A stretch of DNA of 64,000 bases from Enterobacteriaceae bacterium RIT693 (GTDB taxonomy: Bacteria > Pseudomonadota > Gammaproteobacteria > Enterobacterales > Enterobacteriaceae). The translations under genes and the position numbers were made by a program. This document shows positions 26,765 to 35,544 of the stretch, in pieces. Numbering within the stretch: position 1 is the stretch's first letter; the number at the start of each line of letters is the position of its first letter. The notes beneath the pieces were generated by a model. It was not told the DNA's origin, did not search any database, and was given only the letters and a program-made list of their open reading frames with translations. Location of the stretch: positions 1-64,000 of the forward strand of contig WJYK01000002.1 in the NCBI GenBank assembly GCA_009668225.1. The letters are read 5' to 3'.

Positions 26765-26915
26765 TACAGCCTCCGGATCTGCCCAGGGAAGGGCGATCCG
26801 GCTTTTTCCTCAGTAAATACTCAGATATTTTTAAGTATGGGGCATTCCTGACATCGCTTAGTATACCCCGGCGTATGCAAACACTCTGATTCCAAAAAGA
26901 AAGAGGCGAAGATCT

Positions 26916-27458
26916 ATGAACGGTAAAGTCCCCGGAAAACTGCTGCTACTGGCGGGAATACTTTTTTCGGCCTCGGCGATGGCCTCACCGTCCCAGGTCG
27001 AGGATATCGCATCACTCATCAACCAGCGTCTGTCCTGGATGAAAGACGTCGCGGGTTATAAAGCTAAAAACCATCTTGCTATCGAGGATTTGACTCAGGA
27101 AGCCAAAGTGCTGTCCAGTTCGGTAAGTGAAGCTGAAAAATTGGGGTTAAACGGCGAGTCGGTGAAAGCTTTTATCCAGGCGCAGATGGATGCCGCCAAG
27201 GCCATACAGTACCGCTATCGCGCTGACTGGTTATCCGTTGAGGAACAAGGATGGCAACCAGCTCCGCTTGAGCAGGTTAGGGGCAAAATCAGCGCGCTGA
27301 ATACCAAAATCCTTAGTGAAGTAAAAGAGAGGTTAACCGCTGCTCCGTGGGTGATAGATCGTCCCACGTTTATGGCTACGCTGGATCAGGCCAATTTAAG
27401 CGCGGCGGATAAAGCTCGACTGATTGCGTCTTTGCAGCAGATAACGCTAAAAAAATAA
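26916..27458 (+). CDS. secreted (periplasmic) chorismate mutase, AroQ-gamma type
   Basis: A 180-residue helical protein with a signal peptide (KLLLLAGILFSASAMA, cleavage near residue 23). It is followed by the AroQ pattern: an N-terminal helix with Arg and Lys active-site residues (LINQRLSWMKDVAGYKAKN), EDLTQEAKVL, and QMDAAKAIQYRYRADW. Periplasmic AroQ enzymes convert chorismate to prephenate outside the cytosol, a role still not understood but found in Salmonella and other enterics. ATG 26916 is preceded by GAGG at somewhat long spacing. It ends in a hairpin shared with digH. Confidence 0.85.
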   Translation: MNGKVPGKLLLLAGILFSASAMASPSQVEDIASLINQRLSWMKDVAGYKAKNHLAIEDLTQEAKVLSSSVSEAEKLGLNGESVKAFIQAQMDAAKAIQYRYRADWLSVEEQGWQPAPLEQVRGKISALNTKILSEVKERLTAAPWVIDRPTFMATLDQANLSAADKARLIASLQQITLKK

Positions 27459-27466
27459 ACGGTCAT

Positions 27467-27495
27467 CATAACGCCCCGGAGCGCAGGGCGTTATG
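27467..27495. terminator. bidirectional hairpin between aroQ-type gene and digH
   Basis: CATAACGCCC-cggagcgca-GGGCGTTATG is a perfect 10-base inverted repeat between the two convergent genes. It can serve as an intrinsic terminator, though the T-tracts are weak. Confidence 0.55.
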
Positions 27496-27501
27496 CGTTA
27501 A

Positions 27502-28797
27502 TTATTCTCCCCAGCGCGTCTTAATATAATTCACCGCCTGCTGCGTCTGGGGCTGGTTAAGATAGTTCTCCCGGAACAGGATCGTGCCGTTAATCTGCGG
27601 CATGGATTCATTCAAATCGAGCTGTTTTTTCAGCTCCGGTACGCCACCGTTCACCGTCCAGTCAGGTTCGTTTTTTGAGGGTTCCCCGACTTTATACAGC
27701 GCAATGCCAATATAGAGGCGCGTATGGGTCGGCTTCACGACGTCCGCCCACCATTTAGCCAGCACATCGTAGCGGGCGGCGCTGCGTGAGAAGGGCCAGT
27801 AGATCTGCGGGGCGATATAGTCCAGCAGCCCTTTCTGAACCCAAAGGCGCGTATCCGCAAAGGACTCATCATAAGCTGCCGCACCGCGCGTATCGGACCC
27901 GGCCGGATCGTGGGAGATGTTGCGCCATACGCCAGCCGGGCTGACGCCGAACTCAACGCCGGGTTTTAGCTGCTTGATGGTCCGGGAAACCTGTTCAATC
28001 AGCAGTTGGGTATTGTGACGCCGCCAGTCCGCTTTCGACGAATAACCCTGGCCGTAAATGTTGTAAGTTTGAGCATCGTTGAGCGTGGAACCCGGTGATT
28101 CGGTATAGAAGTAATCATCAAACTGAACGCCGTCGACGGCATACTGCGAAACAACTTCGGCGACGATGCTGGTTATCCAGTCACGTACCTCCGGGATCCC
28201 CGGATCAAGCACAAAGCGGTCGCCTGAGGTTCTTATCCAGTCCCGGTGTAGTACAAAGACGCTGGCAGGTTGCAGGGAAAGCGTGCGGTTCAGCACTGCG
28301 ACGGTGCCTGGCGTCGTGTTAGTGGAAACGCGATAGGGGTTAAACCAGGCGTGAACTTTCATGCCACGTTTGTGCGCTTCCTCCAGCATAAACTGCAGCG
28401 GGTCATAGCCAGGATCCTCACCAATGTTGCCGGTTAGCATATCTGACCACGGCAAAATCTTTGAAGGCCACAGGGCGGTACCGTCGGGTTTGACCTGGAA
28501 GAAAACAGTATTTATCCCAAGGGATTTCAGTTTATCCAGCTTGTCTTTTAAAGCCTGCTGCTGTTGGTGAATGCGCACAGATGTGCTGCTGCCGTTAACG
28601 GAAGAGACGGGCGGCCAGTCCAGGCGAGAGACCGTTGCCAGCCAGACGCCACGCATGGGCTGAATGTTCTGCGAAGGCTGCGAGGTATTCGTCTTACCCG
28701 GAGGAAAGGGCGTCACGAGGGAAACCGGTGGTTTGGAGGCACAGTTGGCAAGAAACAGCGCGGCGGTAAGCACGGCAACCGGCCTTTTGACCTTCAT
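27502..28797 (-). CDS. digH: glycosyl hydrolase DigH (divisome-localised, peptidoglycan)
   Basis: Closely matches E. coli DigH (YddW), a lipoprotein that cleaves denuded peptidoglycan glycans at the division site. Conserved stretches include MRGVWLATVSRLDWPPVSSV, INTVFFQVKPDGTALWPSKI, the probable catalytic segment DGVQFDDYFYTES and PQIYWPFSRSAARYDVLAKW. The lipobox ANCAS puts the acylated Cys at residue 19 if translation starts at ATG 28797, giving a canonical lipoprotein signal. In-frame ATG 28854 and TTG 28863 are possible and would lengthen the N-terminus to near the E. coli form. It stands alone. Confidence 0.93.
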   Translation of the reverse strand: MKVKRPVAVLTAALFLANCASKPPVSLVTPFPPGKTNTSQPSQNIQPMRGVWLATVSRLDWPPVSSVNGSSTSVRIHQQQQALKDKLDKLKSLGINTVFFQVKPDGTALWPSKILPWSDMLTGNIGEDPGYDPLQFMLEEAHKRGMKVHAWFNPYRVSTNTTPGTVAVLNRTLSLQPASVFVLHRDWIRTSGDRFVLDPGIPEVRDWITSIVAEVVSQYAVDGVQFDDYFYTESPGSTLNDAQTYNIYGQGYSSKADWRRHNTQLLIEQVSRTIKQLKPGVEFGVSPAGVWRNISHDPAGSDTRGAAAYDESFADTRLWVQKGLLDYIAPQIYWPFSRSAARYDVLAKWWADVVKPTHTRLYIGIALYKVGEPSKNEPDWTVNGGVPELKKQLDLNESMPQINGTILFRENYLNQPQTQQAVNYIKTRWGE

Positions 28798-29127
28798 AAC
28801 AGAGAGAACGCGGCGTGAAGAGGCGATGATGTGCTCCAGATTTTTACCGGCCATGGGACACAAGCATTTTCTTACTATTCACCGTTAAGTCAATCTCTAA
28901 CGCCGTTTGTAAAACCGGTCCCGACCGCGTCGTAAAACCTAAAAAATCTTACTTATCATCACAATAAATAAACCACACTTCGTGTTTTATCCTATTACGA
29001 TTGTGCATCATGCCTTTACTGACAGCCCGATAACCCGGTTGCTACTATTCCTTCACTGACTGCTCATTTTTTATCGGCGCGCCAGCACGCCGTTATTTTT
29101 GCTATAGAGAAGCAAGGTGACTCCGCA

Positions 29128-30552
29128 ATGAAGCCTAAAACGCTGTACGATAAAATTATTGATACCCACGTCATCCGCCCTCTGGACGATCAGGGTAATG
29201 TCCTGCTGTATATCGACCGCTCCATTCTTAACGAATACACCAGTCCGCAGGCTTTTAGCGGGCTGCGTGACGCAAACCGCCAGGTCTGGCAGCCGAAAAG
29301 CATCTTACTTAACGTCGACCATGTTAATCCGACCCGGCCTGAGCGTACGCCAGAGATGACCGATCCGGGAGGTGAACTTCAGGTTCGCTACTTTGAGTCC
29401 AACAGCCGCGACTTTGGCCTGGAACTGTTTGACGTGATGGATCCCCGGCAGGGTATCGAACACGTTGTTGCTCATGAGCAAGGGATCGTTCTGCCTGGGA
29501 TGGTGATTGCCGCAGGCGACAGTCACACCACAACCTACGGAGCCTTCGGCGCGTTTGGCTTCGGCATCGGCACCTCAGAAATTGAACATATGCTGGCGAC
29601 GCAGACGCTGGCCTACAAAAAGCTGAAAACGCTGCGCGTGACGGTGAACGGTGCGCTGCCGTTTGCCGCGACGGCGAAAGATATTGTCATGCTGCTTATC
29701 GCCGAAATCGGCGCTGACGGCGCGACCGGTTATGCCATTGAGTTTTGTGGCAGCGCCATTGATGCGCTGAGCGTTGAAGGGCGAATGACCATTTGCAATA
29801 TGGCGGTTGAGGCCGGTGCGCGAGGTGCCTTTATGGCCCCGGACGAAAAGGTTTATGCCTACATCAAACCCGCGCCACGCGTGCCTAAAGGTGAACTGTG
29901 GGAGCAGGCGCTTAAATACTGGCGCACGCTCTACAGCGATGACAATGCAGTATTTGATAAAGAAGTGGTGCTCGACTGCGCGAACTTAGCGCCTCGCGTC
30001 ACCTGGGGAACCAGCCCCGACCAGGGCGGCAGCATTACTGACCGGGTACCCGATCCTGCGGCCGAGCCCAATGCGGCAAAACGCCGCGATATTGAAAACG
30101 CACTGGCCTACATGGGGTTAGCGCCGGGTACGCCGCTAAGTCAAATTCCGATTACTCACGCGTTTATCGGTTCCTGTACGAACGGAAGAATTGAAGATCT
30201 GCGCGCGGTTGCGCAGGTACTGCGCGGCAGGCAAGTTGCGCCGGGTGTAAGAGGGATCATCGTCCCTGGCTCAACGCAGGTGCGTGCCCGTGCTGAGCAG
30301 GAAGGATTAGCCAAAATCTTTATCGATGCCGGTTTTGAGTGGCGGCAGTCGGGTTGCTCAATGTGCCTGGCCATGAACGAAGACGTCCTGCAGCCTGGCG
30401 ATCGCTGCGCCTCAAGCACGAACCGCAACTTTGCCGGCCGCCAGGGTGCCGGGGCCAGAACCCACTTAATGAGTCCGGCGATGGTCGCGGCCGCAGCGGT
30501 TGCGGGCCACCTGACCGATGTTCGTCCGTTTTTACAGCAGGGGAAAGCATAA
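29128..30552 (+). CDS. leuC2: second 3-isopropylmalate dehydratase-type large subunit (LeuC paralogue)
   Basis: A 474-residue aconitase-family large subunit with the three Fe-S ligand cysteines (one in IGSCTNGR, two in GCSMCLAMN) and substrate motifs AAGDSHTTTYGAFG and TNRNFAGRQGAGA. It hydrates/dehydrates 2-alkylmalates. There is no leuA or leuB beside it; instead a LeuD-type subunit, an alpha/beta hydrolase and a LysR gene follow, as in the second leuCD set I recall from Salmonella. AAGGTGA precedes ATG 29128. The actual substrate may be isopropylmalate, citramalate, or a related dicarboxylate; sequence alone does not decide. Confidence 0.87.
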   Translation: MKPKTLYDKIIDTHVIRPLDDQGNVLLYIDRSILNEYTSPQAFSGLRDANRQVWQPKSILLNVDHVNPTRPERTPEMTDPGGELQVRYFESNSRDFGLELFDVMDPRQGIEHVVAHEQGIVLPGMVIAAGDSHTTTYGAFGAFGFGIGTSEIEHMLATQTLAYKKLKTLRVTVNGALPFAATAKDIVMLLIAEIGADGATGYAIEFCGSAIDALSVEGRMTICNMAVEAGARGAFMAPDEKVYAYIKPAPRVPKGELWEQALKYWRTLYSDDNAVFDKEVVLDCANLAPRVTWGTSPDQGGSITDRVPDPAAEPNAAKRRDIENALAYMGLAPGTPLSQIPITHAFIGSCTNGRIEDLRAVAQVLRGRQVAPGVRGIIVPGSTQVRARAEQEGLAKIFIDAGFEWRQSGCSMCLAMNEDVLQPGDRCASSTNRNFAGRQGAGARTHLMSPAMVAAAAVAGHLTDVRPFLQQGKA

Positions 30553-31167
30553 ATGGAACCCTTTAACCGTGTCACCGGCGTGGCTGCGCCGATGATGGCA
30601 GCCAACATAGATACCGATGTGATCATGCCGAAGCAGTTTTTGAAGGGCATTGACCGCAATAATCTGGATAAAGGCGTTTTCTTTGATCGGCGTTTCCAGA
30701 CTGATGGCTCGCCGAACCCGGATTTTATCCTTAACAAGCCCGCATGGCAGGGCGCTCAATTTCTTATCGTCGGGCCAAATTTTGGCTGCGGATCCAGTCG
30801 TGAGCATGCGGTCTGGGGATTACGTCAGCTTGGTATTCGGGCGCTGATTGGCACCAGTTTTGCCGGTATTTTTAACGACAACTGCCAGCGCAACGGCGTG
30901 CTAACGTTGACGCTGGCGGCAGCCGATATTGAGCAACTGGCGCAGGCTGCAGATAACCCGGAGACCAACAGCATTACCGTCGATCTCGCCCAGCAGCAGA
31001 TAGAGGTGGCCGTTAATAGCATTAATTTTACGATCGATGCGCTGAAAAAACATATGCTGCTGGAAGGCCATGATGCCATTAGCTACACGTTGCAATATCA
31101 GCAGGATATTCGGACGTTTGAACTGCGCCATTTCGCCTCGTATCCGTGGCTACTGACCCAGGGTTAA
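30553..31167 (+). CDS. leuD2: second 3-isopropylmalate dehydratase-type small subunit (LeuD paralogue)
   Basis: A 204-residue swivel-domain subunit with the family loop GPNFGCGSSREHAVWGL and the C-terminal FELRHFASYPWLL. It partners the LeuC paralogue, whose stop codon (TAA 30550-30552) directly abuts this ATG; AGGGG lies upstream, so the two subunits should be made together. Length is typical of LeuD. Together they form the complete heterodimeric dehydratase, presumably catalysing a hydration step of a short dicarboxylate pathway completed by the genes that follow. Confidence 0.9.
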   Translation: MEPFNRVTGVAAPMMAANIDTDVIMPKQFLKGIDRNNLDKGVFFDRRFQTDGSPNPDFILNKPAWQGAQFLIVGPNFGCGSSREHAVWGLRQLGIRALIGTSFAGIFNDNCQRNGVLTLTLAAADIEQLAQAADNPETNSITVDLAQQQIEVAVNSINFTIDALKKHMLLEGHDAISYTLQYQQDIRTFELRHFASYPWLLTQG

Positions 31168-31173
31168 CATTCA

Positions 31174-32097
31174 ATGATGAAAGATAACGCTGATTTTATT
31201 CGCGGTATGGGCGAGTCTCCCTTTATTCCGGGCTTCCGGCTTATGGACGTGACGCTGGAAAACGGTATCTCGATACGCGCCGCCGTTGGCGGTAAGGGAG
31301 AGCCGCTGGTTTTACTCCATGGCCACCCGCAGAACCACGTAACCTGGCGTAAAATTGCCCCCACGCTGGCGCAGCATTTCACCGTTGTCATGCCTGACAT
31401 CCGCGGCTACGGTGACAGCGGTAAACCCGCCAGCGATGATGCTCACCGCAGCTATTCGAAGCGTGAAATGGCAAAAGACATTATTTTGTTGATGGCCCGG
31501 CTGGGGTTTCGCGACGGCTTTGCTTTTATGGGCCACGATCGCGGCGCGCGCGTGGGGCATCGCCTGGCGCTGGATTATCCCCGTCAGGTTAAGCGCAGCA
31601 TCTTTATCGATATTGCGCCAACGGCCACCATGTATGCGTTGACCGATAAGACATTTGCCACTCGCTATTTCTGGTGGTTTTTCCTGATCCAGCCATCGCC
31701 GATGCCGGAAAAAATGATAGCGGCCGACCCGGCCTTCTTCCTGCGTAAACATATCGATGGCCAGCTTAAAACGCCTGGGGCTACCGAGCCGGAAGTGTTT
31801 ACCGAGTACCTGCGTTGCTACCAGAATGCGGAGACGCTTCGGGCGGTCTGTGAAGATTATCGTGCTTCAGCAACCATCGACCTCGAGGACGACGAAGCCG
31901 ATAAGCACCAGCGCATTGCCAGCCCTCTGCTGGTACTGTGGGGAGAGAAAGGCACCGTAGGCCAGCTTTATGATGTAACATCAACGTGGCAGGAAAAGGC
32001 GCTGGATGTACGCGGTAGCGCAATGCCTTGTGGACACAGCCCACAAGAGGAGTGTCCCGATGTGTTGCTCAGCGCTATCATGCCTTTCTTAACCTAA
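31174..32097 (+). CDS. alpha/beta hydrolase, fluoroacetate-dehalogenase-like
   Basis: A 307-residue hydrolase. Its motifs match the haloacetate dehalogenase/epoxide hydrolase group: oxyanion HGHPQNHVTW, IRGYGDSGKP, the catalytic aspartate in GHDRGARVGHRLALDYP, and the late histidine in GHSPQEECPD. An Asp nucleophile favours C-halogen or epoxide opening over simple ester cleavage, but other substrates are possible. It starts six bases after leuD2 and precedes the LysR gene on the same strand, so it is part of the leuC2D2 operon. Function in that pathway is unknown. Confidence 0.82.
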   Translation: MMKDNADFIRGMGESPFIPGFRLMDVTLENGISIRAAVGGKGEPLVLLHGHPQNHVTWRKIAPTLAQHFTVVMPDIRGYGDSGKPASDDAHRSYSKREMAKDIILLMARLGFRDGFAFMGHDRGARVGHRLALDYPRQVKRSIFIDIAPTATMYALTDKTFATRYFWWFFLIQPSPMPEKMIAADPAFFLRKHIDGQLKTPGATEPEVFTEYLRCYQNAETLRAVCEDYRASATIDLEDDEADKHQRIASPLLVLWGEKGTVGQLYDVTSTWQEKALDVRGSAMPCGHSPQEECPDVLLSAIMPFLT

Positions 32098-32116
32098 CCC
32101 GACCGATGGCATAACT

Positions 32117-33064
32117 ATGAGCCCCCATGACAATCCGCGTGCACCATTGCCGCTTATTGAAGATCTGAACGTCTTTGTCACCGTGGTTCGCAAAGAAAGC
32201 TTTGCCAACGCGGCGGCAGAACTGGGGCTCTCACCGTCTTACGTCAGTAAACGCATTGCGCTGCTGGAAAAAAGCCTTGGCATGCGGCTTTTTCACCGCA
32301 GCGCACGCGCCATTCATTTAACGGCAGACGGCCATAAGGCGATGACGGGGGCGCTGTCGGTTCTGGAGAGCATGGGCGATTTTGTTTCAGGGCTTGCCGC
32401 CTGGCGTGACGCCATCGAAGGCCATATCCATATGAGCTGCTCGTTTGGTTTTGGCTCAACGTATATGCCCGATGCGCTATCAGCCCTTGCTGAGCATTAT
32501 CCCGCGTTAAACATTAAGCTGACGCTCACCGACAGGGTTGTCGACCTGATAGAAGAGGGCGTCGACATTGAAATACGCGTCGGAGACGATATTAAAGATC
32601 TTTATATTACCCGTCAGCTTTCTTCTAACCGCCGCGTACTCTGCGCGGCGCCCGACTACCTGGCACAGCACGGCACCCCGCTGCAGATTGTCGATCTCAG
32701 GCACCATAAATGTCTTGTTATTCAGGAGCGCAGCTCGCAGTTTGGCGTGTGGCCGTTAACCAATGGCACAGAAACACAGCAGACCCACGTCAGCAGCCAG
32801 CTCTCCTCTAATAACGGCAGCGTAGTATTAAACTGGGCGCGGAAAGGGCACGGTATTATTCTGCGCTCGCAGTGGGAAGTGCAGCGCTATATTGCCCGCG
32901 GCGAACTGGTGCAGATTTTGCCGGAGTGGTACCAGGCTGCCAATATCTGGGCGGTCTATTCCAACCGCACCAGTGGCTCGGCGAAGCTAAAGGCCTGTAT
33001 TGATTTTCTGGTGGACTATTTTCAGCGGTTTCCGCCGGTGGAAACGTTACGCATAGCTAAATAA
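32117..33064 (+). CDS. LysR-family transcriptional regulator of the leuC2D2 operon
   Basis: A 315-residue LysR regulator with helix-turn-helix SFANAAAELGLSPSYVSKRI (about 32-51) and an effector domain from about 105. It is the last gene of the leuC2D2-hydrolase run on the same strand (19-base gap), so it probably regulates its own operon. Two possible starts exist; ATG 32117 fits but lacks a strong ribosome-binding site. Its end overlaps the convergent SDR gene by eight bases. The inducer is unknown, possibly an intermediate of the dicarboxylate route. Confidence 0.85.
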   Translation: MSPHDNPRAPLPLIEDLNVFVTVVRKESFANAAAELGLSPSYVSKRIALLEKSLGMRLFHRSARAIHLTADGHKAMTGALSVLESMGDFVSGLAAWRDAIEGHIHMSCSFGFGSTYMPDALSALAEHYPALNIKLTLTDRVVDLIEEGVDIEIRVGDDIKDLYITRQLSSNRRVLCAAPDYLAQHGTPLQIVDLRHHKCLVIQERSSQFGVWPLTNGTETQQTHVSSQLSSNNGSVVLNWARKGHGIILRSQWEVQRYIARGELVQILPEWYQAANIWAVYSNRTSGSAKLKACIDFLVDYFQRFPPVETLRIAK

Positions 33065-33827
33065 TTTCAACGCCAGAATACTCCGCGCAGGCGGCTAAAA
33101 AACGCTGCTGGAGAACGGGGTCGGCTGCTGCTTTCGCCGCATTTCCCGGCTTTTGGTGGTAAAAATAGCCGCCGGTTGGCGCGGACGAGAGTGTGGGATC
33201 GGCTGCAAGCCAGACCTGGGTGCGAGGGCCAAGATACAGAGAGTCAGACGCGCCTGCGCCTCCCATTTTTGTTGCCACCCAGCCGGGATCCACACAGTTA
33301 GACATCACTTCAGGCCACATCCTGGCGATAGCAAAAGTCAGCAACGTAATCTGTAGTTTTGAATCCGAATACGCCTGTCCACCATTCCAGCGTCGCTTTT
33401 CCCACGTGAGATCCTCAAGCGTTACATCACCGCTTTGATGCAGCGATGAGCTCAGATAAACCAGGCGCTCAGGACGACGAATAAGCGCGGTCAAAATATA
33501 CGGGGCCAGTGTGTTAACGGCAAATACCTGGGGCAAACCGTCAACGGTCAGTTGGCGTTCTCTTTCCTGGTACCCCACGGCGGCATTATGAATAACAGCG
33601 TCAAAGTGGCCAGAGGCATTAACGTCTTCGGCCAGGGCTTTTGTTTCCGCAATGCTTGAAAGATCGGCCGCGAATACCGCCTCGGCCCCCGGCACCTGCG
33701 CAATGGCATGGGCGGCACGCATCTTGTTTCGTGCATGCAGCACAATCTGATGCCCGTCGGCTACCAAAAGCTTAGCGGCCATTTGCCCCAGACCATCGGA
33801 AGAACCGGTAATAAAAATACGTGCCAT
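33057..33827 (-). CDS. short-chain dehydrogenase/reductase
   Basis: A 256-residue SDR: cofactor loop TGSSDGLGQ, an Asn-Ala-Ala motif (HNAAVGYQ), Ser-Ser-Ser strand and catalytic Tyr-x-x-x-Lys (QAYSDSK). It is the extended group near retinol-dehydrogenase-like SDRs, with the VDPGWVATKMGG segment typical of those. GGAGG precedes ATG 33827. Its stop overlaps the LysR gene by eight bases, convergent. No partner gene is visible; it may be unrelated to the leuC2D2 operon. Confidence 0.83.
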   Translation of the reverse strand: MARIFITGSSDGLGQMAAKLLVADGHQIVLHARNKMRAAHAIAQVPGAEAVFAADLSSIAETKALAEDVNASGHFDAVIHNAAVGYQERERQLTVDGLPQVFAVNTLAPYILTALIRRPERLVYLSSSLHQSGDVTLEDLTWEKRRWNGGQAYSDSKLQITLLTFAIARMWPEVMSNCVDPGWVATKMGGAGASDSLYLGPRTQVWLAADPTLSSAPTGGYFYHQKPGNAAKAAADPVLQQRFLAACAEYSGVEII

Positions 33828-34140
33828 TTAACAACCTCCACGAAAACGAGGGAACAAGATCTGATGGTATGTTTTCCCAAACCGCTTACCTATAACCCGG
33901 CAGTCATAACGCTAATGACTTCTGTGCATCAATCGCGAAAAGCCGCACGGTAGCTGAACATTTAAAGGAGAAAAAGCCCGAAAGCGGTTTTGTAAAAATA
34001 AAACAGATTTACTCCAGCGTGTGTCCGATTATGCTTTATCAAAAAACACGTAGTACTTATTTACGGCAGGAACGATATCCTCCTGCCGTCTTTTTTATCG
34101 CCATACTGGGAACCCATTTAACTAATCCTGAGAGGGGCAA
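33828..34140. other. 313-base gap, no protein gene; possible short RNA
   Basis: No credible protein gene lies here. The region is AT-rich and ends with an intrinsic terminator on the plus strand (34063-34096), although no plus-strand gene precedes it. A short untranslated RNA ending there is possible. Confidence 0.3.
34063..34096 (+). terminator. plus-strand intrinsic terminator
   Basis: ACGGCAGGA-acgatatcc-TCCTGCCGT followed by CTTTTTT is a textbook plus-strand terminator. It lies 45 bases before the broken hydrolase gene and has no plus-strand gene upstream in the window. Confidence 0.75.
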
Positions 34141-34381
34141 ATGAAAATAGCGACGGCAGGAGAGCCACACCTCACAAATGATTTTCTCCGTCGCCGAAAT
34201 TGTGTCTTACGTCAGCCATTACATGACGCTTTTACCTGGAGACCTGATTGCAACCGGGACACCAGCCGGGTTCGGACTTGGGATGAAACCGGATCCCGTC
34301 TGGCTGCTGGCAGGGGATCACATCCGCATTCATATTGATAAGCTGGGCTATCAGGACTATCGGGTCATTTCGCAAATTTAA
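34141..34381 (+). pseudogene. fumarylacetoacetate hydrolase family gene with internal deletion
   Basis: GAGAGGGG followed by ATG 34141 and Met-Lys-Ile-Ala-Thr resembles the usual start of this family. In the third frame, from about 34151, the C-terminal end appears: ESHTSQMIFSVAEIVSYVSH and LLPGDLIATGTPAGFGLGM, ending at TAA 34379-34381. Start and end are thus present, but the central 500-600 bases are missing and the frames do not join. It lies downstream of the leuC2D2 region. A functional copy would hydrolyse beta-keto acids such as acylpyruvates; this one cannot. Confidence 0.75.
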
Positions 34382-34573
34382 ACAACGGGACATTCATCCA
34401 GTTCGCTGTTTTTATTGCGATAAAACGCTATGATTCCTCCGTCAACAGGATTCCCTCGCTGACGGGTAGCTGTATATCGACGTAAAGAGTTTCTACATGT
34501 CCGGGCTATCTGTTGGAAACACAATAAGTGATTCACAAATAGCGCAGAAGCGGCAAATAGGTGACGCGGAGAA

Positions 34574-35374
34574 ATGCATACACAGGCGATAACGATACCG
34601 ATTTTTACCCGCTTTTGCCGTGGGCTTTTACTACTGGGGATCCTCTTGCTGGTGGGTTGCGCACGTTCCGACGCGCTGTGGGGTGTGGTCGATAAAGTGT
34701 GCATGACCAACTACCAGCAAACCGGCAGCCCGGCGCCATGCCAGCAGATTTATATGCCGGAAGGTAAAGCCCATGGCTTTAGTGTTATCCAAAACCCGCG
34801 TTATCCCTATCACTACATTCTTGTCCCAACGGCGAAACTGACCGGCATTGAAAGCCCCGCACTGGCAGTTGACGGGCGTACGGACTACTTTGGCTATGCG
34901 TGGTTGATGCGCCATCTTTTAGCGTACCAATATGGGGAGCCGATACCTGATGACCGGCTCGGTATGGCCATCAACTCCGCGTACGGTCGCAGCCAGAATC
35001 AGCTGCATATTCATCTGACCTGCCTGCGGGAAGATGTGCGCCGCCAGATGCTTGCCGAGCGCCCCTATATTCAAGACAGGTGGCAACCATTACCTGATAA
35101 ATTGCTGCGCCACACCTGGTATGCCCGACGCGTTATGCAGCCGACCGTTATGGGCATTGACCCTATTAACAGCGTCGCACACTATTTTCAATTATCACCT
35201 GAACAGCTGGCTGAGTGGGGCATTGCTGTTATTCCCACGATCTTTGACGGGGATAAAGGCTTTATTTTGCTCACCACAAAACGCGGGTGGGATAGCAATA
35301 ACCGCGCGTCGGTAGAGTCATTGCTGGACAAAGAATGTGCTATTTTACCGCCGCACATGCCCCTGACCAAATAA
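34574..35374 (+). CDS. cdh: CDP-diacylglycerol pyrophosphatase
   Basis: A 266-residue inner-membrane enzyme that hydrolyses CDP-diacylglycerol to phosphatidate and CMP. It follows E. coli Cdh along its length: TESPAL-type segment (IESPALAVDGRTDYFGYAW), AINSAYGRSQNQLHIHLTC with the HIT-like histidines, WYARRV, and a C-terminus rich in NRASVE. The N-terminus has a hydrophobic stretch with a lipobox-like LVGC (Cys29), so it may be a lipoprotein rather than a simple anchor. ATG 34574 has GGAG close upstream. It stands alone. Confidence 0.85.
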   Translation: MHTQAITIPIFTRFCRGLLLLGILLLVGCARSDALWGVVDKVCMTNYQQTGSPAPCQQIYMPEGKAHGFSVIQNPRYPYHYILVPTAKLTGIESPALAVDGRTDYFGYAWLMRHLLAYQYGEPIPDDRLGMAINSAYGRSQNQLHIHLTCLREDVRRQMLAERPYIQDRWQPLPDKLLRHTWYARRVMQPTVMGIDPINSVAHYFQLSPEQLAEWGIAVIPTIFDGDKGFILLTTKRGWDSNNRASVESLLDKECAILPPHMPLTK

Positions 35375-35544
35375 TGCACCGTGAAGCCTGGTGAGATTAA
35401 ACAGCATCAGATTTTTTTATACATAGGTTATGTCTTTTTCTTATTTGCCAGCATCAGCATGGTTTGAAAAACTCTCGCGGCCGCACCTGACCGGTGGGTA
35501 ATTTTAATTTTGCTTTTTTTATTGGTTTAAGGAAGACGTTATCT

